DNA from: Paenibacillus qinlingensis
GTDB lineage: Bacteria; Bacillota; Bacilli; Paenibacillales; NBRC-103111
Reading direction: 5' to 3'
Assembly (NCBI RefSeq): GCF_013204845.1
Contig: NZ_JABMKY010000006.1
Location: forward strand, 186,001-250,000
Length of the DNA stretch: 64,000 bases
Part shown: positions 57,136-64,000 of the stretch, one piece after another
Numbering within the stretch: position 1 is the stretch's first letter
How the letters are laid out: every line of letters starts with the position of its first letter
Notes under the pieces: model-generated
The model's input: only the letters and a program-made list of their open reading frames with translations
What the model was told of the DNA's origin: nothing
The model's database searches: none
Program-made: the position numbers and the translations under genes

Positions 57136-58080
57136 TCATAACTTCGAACCATGATTGAGCTTTCGATAATCTGATGGAGTCATGCTGAGCCGCGCTCTGA
57201 ATACGCGCGAGAATGTAGCATACGAGGTAAATCCGACTTCGAAGCAAACGGAGGTCACGGGTTCATTGCTGGAAATGAGCAAACTGCAAGCATGCGATAT
57301 GCGTATTTTTTCTAGAAAATTATGGAAGTTATCCCCGATCATTGATTTGAAGGAAGAACTGATATGTGGAACGCTTAAATAAAAGCGCTCTGCCAACGAT
57401 TCTAATTTAATGTCGTCGCGGAAATGTTGGTAGACATAGAGAATGATCTCCCACATTTTCCCCTTCTTATTAGGGGTTCTATAGGTATCCATGTCTTTAT
57501 TGGCAAAACAGCCCCGCTCCAATAAGATCAATGCTTCCGTTAATTTGGTTATGAACATGAGCTGGCTCAAGGGTCTACTGCTCAGGATTTCCTGATGCAT
57601 ACATTTGAAAATAGGAAGAAGCTGCCCGGAAAGTTCATCCTCCAACTGGTAGGAAGGATCTCCTTCCGTACCCGCACGAAGCAAGATGTCGCTAAAAGAG
57701 GCAGCACCCTCATCGGAACCATAGATAGCTTGCAGCCCAATGGCTCCAATATATAAATGCAACTCTTGTCCTCGGTCTATTCGAATTTGATGGACTTGAT
57801 GTGGAAGTAAGAGGGTAAAGGTGCCTGGCCCAATTGGACGCTCAATGCCATTAATAATTTCAGTGCCGCTTCCGTAATAGGCGTAGGTGTATTCAAGAAA
57901 ATTATGTGTATGCGGAGGGACATCGGCGGTTAATTTATGGATTTTGAATGTATATGGAAATGAATTGTGCAGCTCCTGGTCGCCAGGCAAGTTGAAAGGA
58001 ATCATGGAATCACGCGCCTTAGAAGAGAATCGGTTATCCCTATCATAATCTAAAATCTTAAAAAATGAGATACTTTTCAT
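57136..58080 (-). CDS. AraC family regulator with cupin sensor domain
   Basis: The 314-residue protein has an N-terminal cupin-like domain (HTHNFLEYTYAYYGSGTEI, then TFTLLLPHQVHQI) and a C-terminal AraC domain (about 215-312) ending with FTSYATFSRVFRARLSM. ATG 58080 has no clear ribosome binding site; an internal start near 58005, giving a product beginning MIPFNLPGD, is possible. It is divergent from the GH92 gene across 76 bp and is likely its activator. Confidence 0.9.
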   Translation of the reverse strand: MKSISFFKILDYDRDNRFSSKARDSMIPFNLPGDQELHNSFPYTFKIHKLTADVPPHTHNFLEYTYAYYGSGTEIINGIERPIGPGTFTLLLPHQVHQIRIDRGQELHLYIGAIGLQAIYGSDEGAASFSDILLRAGTEGDPSYQLEDELSGQLLPIFKCMHQEILSSRPLSQLMFITKLTEALILLERGCFANKDMDTYRTPNKKGKMWEIILYVYQHFRDDIKLESLAERFYLSVPHISSSFKSMIGDNFHNFLEKIRISHACSLLISSNEPVTSVCFEVGFTSYATFSRVFRARLSMTPSDYRKLNHGSKL

Positions 58081-58156
58081 AATTTTGATAAGAAGTAAAA
58101 TGACCTACTGCTTACAATGTAAGAAAAGAAAGTCCGAAGGGAAGGTTGTTACAGTC

Positions 58157-60382
58157 ATGAATGTTTTGCATTATGTGAATCCTTTGCAGGGGACAGCTTC
58201 TACATTTCGATTCTCCAATGGAAATACACTGCCTCTCGTTGCACGACCATTCGGTATGGCGGCATGGAGTCCTCAAACGGATGAAGCAGGTAAAGGCTGG
58301 TTCTTTCATCCATCCCATCGCCATTTTGAAGGTATTCGGCTGACGCACCAACCAAGTCCATGGATTGAAGATTATGGGCATCTAACCATTCTGCCGCAAA
58401 CGGGCCCACTTATCGTATCCGCCGCAAAACGGTCATCCTCATTCCGTAGCGAGGATATGTCCATCAAGCCCGATTATTTCCGTGTAAAGCTGCAGCGTTA
58501 TAACACGTTATTGGAACTAAGCCCGACAGAACGTTGTGCAAGTATGCGAATGACTTTTGGGGCTACACAAAAAGCGAGAGTTTTGGTGGCGCCATTTGCT
58601 GGAGAATCGTCCATAACCATAGACCCTCAGAGAAGAAGGTTGACGGGGTATACCCGTGCGAATTCGGGTGGTGTTCCTGAGAATTTTGCGATGTATTATG
58701 TGATTGAATTTGACTGTGATTTGGATGTGCAGGCGAGTGGTACTTGGGATCAGGATGGTAAGGCATCCATACACTTACATGAAGCAGGGAATCGTACAGG
58801 TGCATTTATTGGACTGAATATCCCAGATTCAGGTGAGGTTAATCTTCGAATAGGAACTTCTTTTATAAGTATAGAGCAAGCGATAAGCAATCTTACACAG
58901 GAAATTGGTTCAAAGTCATTCGATTTGGTAAGGGCGGAAGCAGCCCAAGCGTGGGAAGCGACACTGAATCGCATACAGGTGGAAGATCCGGATGAGGACC
59001 AATTAAACACTTTTTATACCTGCTTGTACCGAGTCTGCCTGTTTCCTAGGATGTGGCATGAGTTTACTGACAAGGGGGAAAAGGTGCATTACAGTCCCTA
59101 TAATGGTCAAATCGTTCAAGGACCGATGTACTGTGATAATGGATTTTGGGATACGTATCGCACCTCTTATCCTTTGTTCAGTCTGCTATGTCCATCTCGT
59201 TTAGGCGAAATCTTAGAATCTTACGTCAACGCCTATAAGGAAGGCGGTTGGATGCCAAAGTGGTCATCACCTGGAGAACGAAGTGCTATGCCAGGTACGT
59301 TAATTGATGCTGTTTTTGCAGATGCTTTTGTAAAAGGGATAGAGGGGTATGACGCGCAGTCGGCTTATGAAGGCTTGCTTAAGCATGCCTCACAAGCGGC
59401 GGAAGATGCTCATTTTGGCAGGAAAGGCGTTCGTGCTTACCAAGCGCATGGATATTTGCCAGCGGATCAGTTTCACGAGAGTGTCAGCAATACGTTGGAT
59501 TATGTATATGGCGATTTCTGTATTGCTCAGTTAGCCCGAAGTCTCGGAAAAGATGAGGAGTACACGCTGTTAATGGATAGGGCTAGGAATTACGCCAAAT
59601 TATTGGACCCTTCTGTAGGATTTATGAGAGGGAAAAGAGCAGATGGCAGTTGGGATGAACCCTTCGACCCGATCGAGTGGGGAGGTGCTTATTGCGAAGG
59701 CGGCGCCTGGCAGTGCAGTTGGGCAGTTCAGCACGATATTGTTGGATTAGCTGAGTCATTGGGAGGAAAAGATGTTTTCTTAGCCCGCATGCATGAGTTA
59801 ATGTCGACTGCCCCCTCGTTTAAAGTAGGCAGTTACGGTTTAGAAATCCATGAAATGTCAGAAATGGCTTCAATTAATTTCGGGCAATTTGCCATCAGCA
59901 ATCAACCGAGTTTTCATATCCCGTACCTTTTTGCGGCAGCAGGATCGCCTGCTGGAACGCAGTACTGGGTCAGAAAAACAGCAAAGGAGCTGTTTAGTTC
60001 TGCCCCTGACGGTTTGCCCGGTGATGAAGACAACGGGAGCTTATGCGCCTGGTACATTTTTGCCAGCATGGGGATGTATCCGTTATGTCCCGGTGTGCCT
60101 GAATATGTGATCGGAAGTCCGATGTTTGATCGGATGACACTTCACTTAGAGAACGGTAAACAGATTGTGATAGAAGCTGCTAATAACGCGGCAAGTCATT
60201 GTTATGTGCAGAGTGTACAAGTGAACAATGAGCCACATCAGCCTTTGTTTATGACGCACGATCAGCTAATCGATGGTGCATTCATTCAATTCGCTATGAC
60301 GGACACGCCGCAAGTTACACATGTTGAGGATAAGAATTTACCTTATTCGATGTCACTCCGAATTCAATCAGAAGGGAAATGA
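58157..60382 (+). CDS. GH92 family alpha-mannosidase-like glycoside hydrolase
   Basis: ATG 58157 follows GAAGGGAAGG and places the family's opening NPLQGT near residue 8; a frame opening at 58085 would add an unusual cysteine-rich leader. The 741-residue product has the GH92 N-terminal beta-sandwich and the alpha/alpha-barrel, with YCDNGFWDTYRTSYPL near residue 335, and GDEDNGSLCAWYIFASMGMY and YVIGSPMFDRM near the end. GH92 enzymes are calcium-dependent exo-alpha-mannosidases. There is no signal peptide, so it acts in the cytoplasm. It is 3 bp before the SGNH hydrolase gene. Confidence 0.9.
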   Translation: MNVLHYVNPLQGTASTFRFSNGNTLPLVARPFGMAAWSPQTDEAGKGWFFHPSHRHFEGIRLTHQPSPWIEDYGHLTILPQTGPLIVSAAKRSSSFRSEDMSIKPDYFRVKLQRYNTLLELSPTERCASMRMTFGATQKARVLVAPFAGESSITIDPQRRRLTGYTRANSGGVPENFAMYYVIEFDCDLDVQASGTWDQDGKASIHLHEAGNRTGAFIGLNIPDSGEVNLRIGTSFISIEQAISNLTQEIGSKSFDLVRAEAAQAWEATLNRIQVEDPDEDQLNTFYTCLYRVCLFPRMWHEFTDKGEKVHYSPYNGQIVQGPMYCDNGFWDTYRTSYPLFSLLCPSRLGEILESYVNAYKEGGWMPKWSSPGERSAMPGTLIDAVFADAFVKGIEGYDAQSAYEGLLKHASQAAEDAHFGRKGVRAYQAHGYLPADQFHESVSNTLDYVYGDFCIAQLARSLGKDEEYTLLMDRARNYAKLLDPSVGFMRGKRADGSWDEPFDPIEWGGAYCEGGAWQCSWAVQHDIVGLAESLGGKDVFLARMHELMSTAPSFKVGSYGLEIHEMSEMASINFGQFAISNQPSFHIPYLFAAAGSPAGTQYWVRKTAKELFSSAPDGLPGDEDNGSLCAWYIFASMGMYPLCPGVPEYVIGSPMFDRMTLHLENGKQIVIEAANNAASHCYVQSVQVNNEPHQPLFMTHDQLIDGAFIQFAMTDTPQVTHVEDKNLPYSMSLRIQSEGK

Positions 60383-60385
60383 AAC

Positions 60386-61090
60386 ATGACTACAAAACGT
60401 GAGCCTATCGTAAAACCAGGTTTTTTTGCTACGGCTGCTGCAGCGGATAGCCGCAGAGGTGAATTTGATTTAGGTAACGAGGTTTTGATTGCGCACAAAG
60501 TGCCCGTTGATTTTGTGTTTATTGGCGATTCGATCACGCATATGTGGGAGCTGAATGCTTATTTTGGTCGCGACGGTCGTTTTATTGTAAATCGTGGGAT
60601 TGGCGGGGATATTAGCAGCCATGTGTTAAGAAGATTTGATGCTGATGTGATTCAATTGAAACCAAAGGTGGTGGTGATCAAAATTGGCGTGAACAATTTC
60701 TGGGCGTTAGATGGCGCAATAACCGAGCATAGAAAAGGAGCGGAGCAAATCATACCTGCACTTGTTGAGGATATTCAGAAAATGGTAGTAAAGGCGAAAG
60801 AACACGGGATTATACCAGTGATCTGTTCTATTCTGCCAACGAATATGCCACATTCGGGAAACAATACGATACGCAACTCGAGTATTTGCCAAGTCAACGA
60901 GCAACTACAACAAGTTGCTATCGAACGAGAGGCTATATATGTCGATTACCATTCGCGAATGATTGCGGCAGAAGGCAATGCGTTGCGCGATGGACTTGCA
61001 GATGATGGGCTTCATCCACATGTGGTAGGGTACGATATCATGGCGAATGCTTTGCGTGAAGAATTAGCACGTAAAGGAATAGAAATCTAA
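60386..61090 (+). CDS. SGNH/GDSL-type hydrolase
   Basis: The 234-residue protein has the SGNH blocks: GDSITHMWE with the nucleophile Ser near residue 52, a GIGGDIS block, GVNNFW (Asn block) and the C-terminal DGLHPH carrying Asp and His. This resembles carbohydrate esterase or acetylhydrolase-type proteins that remove acetyl groups from sugars. There is no signal peptide. Its start lies 3 bp after the GH92 stop with AAGGGAAA upstream, so the two should act on the same imported glycan. A terminator follows. Confidence 0.9.
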   Translation: MTTKREPIVKPGFFATAAAADSRRGEFDLGNEVLIAHKVPVDFVFIGDSITHMWELNAYFGRDGRFIVNRGIGGDISSHVLRRFDADVIQLKPKVVVIKIGVNNFWALDGAITEHRKGAEQIIPALVEDIQKMVVKAKEHGIIPVICSILPTNMPHSGNNTIRNSSICQVNEQLQQVAIEREAIYVDYHSRMIAAEGNALRDGLADDGLHPHVVGYDIMANALREELARKGIEI

Positions 61091-61113
61091 GCATACAAGA
61101 TGTATAAACTGTG

Positions 61114-61145
61114 GACTCGTACCTGTTGGGTACGAGTCTTTCTCA
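61114..61145 (+). terminator. Terminator after the SGNH gene
   Basis: GACTCGTACC pairs with GGTACGAGTC, followed by TTTCTCATTTTC. Confidence 0.85.
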
Positions 61146-61202
61146 TTTTCCATTAATGAAAGTTCATGATCTTTAGAAGTGATCATATCCATTGATGAGC
61201 CG

Positions 61203-61281
61203 CTGGTGAAATAATGATGGGGAAACGAAGCTGTTTCAATACGAGGAAAGATGGTGGTGAAATAATGATGGTAAGGCGAAG
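61203..61281 (+). repeat. Tandem duplication of the PL8 start region
   Basis: GGTGAAATAATGATGG occurs at about 61205 and again at about 61256, a 51-bp offset that keeps the reading frame. Both copies carry ribosome-site-like bases and ATGATG and continue with similar (G)GAAACGAAG or TAAGGCGAAG. Translation could start at either copy. Confidence 0.65.
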
Positions 61282-64000
61282 TGGATGGCAAGTGATCTCG
61301 ATCGTGATATTAGCAGTAATCCTAACATTGGTAGGACTGTTAGGCACAACACGAGTACAGGCGGCTGGCGATGATTATGACACGATGCGAATCAGGTGGA
61401 TGAACTATTTGACAGGAGGAGCAGCATTAGATACATCTGACCCAGACATAGCATCTAAGCTGAGCTCTATAAGCCAAACGAGTGCAGCTACGATGAGTAC
61501 AACATCAGCGTACTTATGGAGCGATTTAGCCGCAACGGGGGATACTGCTACGATTACTGCGAATTACGAACGCATTAAGAGAATGGCACTGGCTTACAAG
61601 ACGGTTGATTCCGGTGTTTATGGTGATCTCGATCTAAAGGCGAAAATTATTTTTGCGATGGATTGGATGTATACGAACCGTTATAATGAATCAACTGTAC
61701 CGATTGAAAATTGGTGGGATTTAGAGATCGGAACTCCTCTAATTATTAATGATATTGTCGTTCTTATGTATGATGACCTCATTGCAACACCAGGAAAAAT
61801 AACAAATTACATGAATGCGATTGAGACATTTTCTCCAGATCCGAGCAAAGCCAATAAGGGAGCAGTTGCGGCAACAGGAGCGAACTTGGTATGGAAATGC
61901 CAGATCGTTGCTTTACGGGGCGTGATTCTAAAGTCAGCTGCGAAGCTGACTTTAGCCAGAGATGCTTTGAATCCAGTGTATGATTATGTGACAACGGGGG
62001 ATGGCTTTTACCGGGATGGATCGTTTATACAACATGAGATTTACCCTTATAACGGTAGCTATGCTGTAAGTTTATTGCAAGAATTGTCGTATCTGCTTCT
62101 GCTGCTGAACGATTCGCCTTGGCAGCCAACAAATAGTGGCGCAGAGAATGTTTACAATTGGATTTACCATTCTTATGAACCGCTTATCTATAACGGTGCC
62201 ATGATGGATATGACTAGAGGGAGAGCAATTTCTCGCAGCGACTACCAAGATCATACCACTGGACATAGTGTCATGTCCTCTATTATTCGCCTAGCGCAGC
62301 ACGCTCCTGCGGCCGATGCACAGCGAATGAAAGCGATGGTGAAAGCGTGGATTATCGCTGATAGCCAGTTTAATTTCTATAAGGATATTAATTTAAGTAC
62401 GCTTGTCCTGGCCAAGGCAATTATGAATGACAGCAGTGTAATACCAAGAGAAGAGAAGGTACTTTCCAAAGTTTATGCTGGCATGGATCAAGTCGTACAT
62501 CTTCGGCCTGGATTTGGTTTTGGCGTTAGTATGTCGTCGCATCGTATAGGGACATACGAGTATGATGAAAAATATAATGAAAATCCTAAAGGCTGGTACA
62601 CAGGTGTTGGTATGACCTATCTATATAACAAGGATCCGTTCCAATTTACCGATTATTGGGCAACTGTCAATAAATATCGGCTTCCTGGAACAACTGTCGA
62701 TACAATGCCGAGGGAAGATGCGGAAGGCGCTGGGTATCGGAGTCCGACAACTTGGGCAGGAGGTACAGAGCTTCAAGGACAGTATGCCACAGCTGGTATG
62801 GATTTGAAGGGATATGGAAGCACGTTAAAAGCGAAGAAATCCTGGTTTATGTTTGATGATGAAGTCGTTGCGCTAGGGACAGGCATTGCAAGTACAGACA
62901 ACCGTACGATTGAAACAACGGTTGAGAATCGCATGCTTACAACAGCAAGAGTCACACACGGGATTGATTTGGATTCACCTCCTTCTTCACCAATTGGCAG
63001 TGAACCATTACGTCACAAAGTCTACGCCGTAAAGGATAGCGGGAATGATGGGAATGTGCCTGAGAATACATTTGATAATAATCTTGGATCTAGATGGTCG
63101 GCGTCAGGTGATGGACAATGGATTCAATATGATCTTGGAAAGATACAAGCCGTCGGGTATGTAGGAATTAACTTCTATCTTCAATCTGCAAGAACGACTG
63201 ATTTCGAAATACTGACTTCAGAGGATGGCGTAGTATGGAATCAAGAGTATAGGGGGATTTCCAGTCTGGTTAGTGACACGCAGCTTCAAGTCATCGATTT
63301 CCCAGATACGCAAGCTAGTTTTGTAAAATTATAGGTCATATGAACTCGACGGGACCTTGGAACAGCATCACGGAAGTTCAACTCTATGCGCCATGTACAG
63401 CAGGAAATCTTCTCATCCTGCCATCAGTGACTCCACTGTATGTAAACGGTGTGACGGATAGCACAGGATCTAGTCAATCTGCGAAGGTGAAGGACAATGA
63501 CATTCGAACCGTCTGGTCAACGACTGGCGATGGACAGTGGCTGAAGTATGACTTAGGCAGCTCTCAGGAAATCGGGCATGTAGGGATCAGCTTTCCGAAT
63601 GGCAAGGATAAAACTTCTGCCTTCGATATTCAAACATCTGTCGATGGGACCACATGGACGCCTGTGTTCAGCGGTCACAACACCGTGCTTTCCGCAGAGG
63701 TAGAAGCCTATGATGTCGTGGATACGACGGCCAGATTCATCAAATTCATTTTCCACGGCAATGATAGCGATTTGTCCAATGATGTTTCTGAAATTCAAGT
63801 TTACGCCCCGCAGGCGGTTGGTCCTGTGTTAGATCCTCTGCATGTTTCGAAAAGGGTCAAAGGGGATGAACAGCTTGTTGTGAACGGGGTAACGAAGTCC
63901 GCTGGATTAGGATGGACAGAGGCAATGAGCAATGTATCTTATGCGTATTTGGAAGGAACAGGCGGGTACTACTTCCCGCAACCGACAGCCTTAAAGGGAA
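61265..64000 (+). pseudogene. Secreted PL8 polysaccharide lyase with two inserted F5/8C domains, frameshifted (3' end off window)
   Basis: From ATG 61265 a signal peptide (hydrophobic core about residues 9-30, ending near RVQAA) precedes the PL8 alpha/alpha toroid. Asn207 (TGANLVWK), His257 (SFIQHEI) and Tyr266 (NGSY) keep the 50- and 9-residue spacings of the known Asn/His/Tyr triad; NWWDLEIG and MTRGRAISR are also typical. The beta-sandwich region starts, is interrupted by two discoidin domains (about 63000-63335 and 63360-63815), then resumes with NGVTKSAGLGWTEAMS. At 63325-63328 the frame breaks (AAAA, stop at 63332); one extra A restores it to the window end. Substrate could be hyaluronan, chondroitin or xanthan. 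Confidence 0.85.

Noticed and set aside
58085..58156. Cysteine-rich leader extending the GH92 protein from TTG 58085
   Set aside because: No ribosome site precedes 58085, it would nearly abut the divergent AraC start, and ATG 58157 has GAAGGGAAGG upstream and fits family length.

Overview
The window looks like chromosome from a spore-forming, Paenibacillus-type member of the Bacillota. Support comes from a gerA-type germinant-receptor operon, several YesM/YesN-type two-component pairs beside sugar ABC importers, strong AGGAGG-type ribosome binding sites, frequent TTG/GTG starts, cre-like sites and many rho-independent terminators. No tRNA, rRNA, CRISPR array, prophage or intact insertion sequence was seen. 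The assignment rests on gene content only.

Layout. 0-5 kb: a partial MocR-type regulator (cut by the left edge), three very small membrane proteins, a Gfo/Idh/MocA oxidoreductase and a DUF4317 protein. 5-7.8 kb: a four-gene operon (DoxX-like, MarR, luciferase-like monooxygenase, SDR), probably for redox or electrophile handling. 7.8-17.3 kb: an FAD-dependent oxidoreductase with a palindromic operator pair, facing sugar importer 1 (YesM, YesN, binding protein, two permeases). 17.4-24.4 kb: a VC0807 remnant, a TerC protein and the germination genes (GerAA, GerAC, a small D-subunit-like protein, GerAB, plus a second divergent GerAB). 24.5-30.2 kb: importer 2, with a membrane-anchored AraC regulator. 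30.5-37.4 kb: importer 3 (YesM, YesN, LplB- and LplC-like permeases, frameshifted binding protein). 37.5-43.9 kb: a GH20 remnant, AraC plus GH42 beta-galactosidase, a ricin-domain remnant and a GH43-ricin protein behind two cre sites. 44-54.8 kb: importer 4 (YesM, YesN, GH59 remnant, LplB, LplC, binding protein, GH2 beta-galactosidase). 54.9-64 kb: a secreted RCC1-repeat protein, an SDR, and AraC/GH92/SGNH hydrolase/PL8 lyase.

Working together: secreted enzymes (GH43, PL8) would trim an external polysaccharide, lipoprotein binding proteins and permeases would import oligosaccharides, and signal-less GH42, GH2 and GH92 enzymes would finish them in the cytoplasm. No ABC ATPase is encoded, so a shared MsmX-type ATPase elsewhere is likely. 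Galactose- and mannose-containing plant or microbial glycans are plausible substrates, but this is inference.

The glycan region shows clear decay. There are remnants of GH20, GH59 and a ricin-domain protein, and frameshifts in one binding protein and in the PL8 lyase. The most unusual items are a PL8 lyase whose beta-sandwich region is interrupted by two discoidin (F5/8C) domains, a duplicated promoter segment flanking the GH59 remnant, and an SDR with His in place of the catalytic Tyr.
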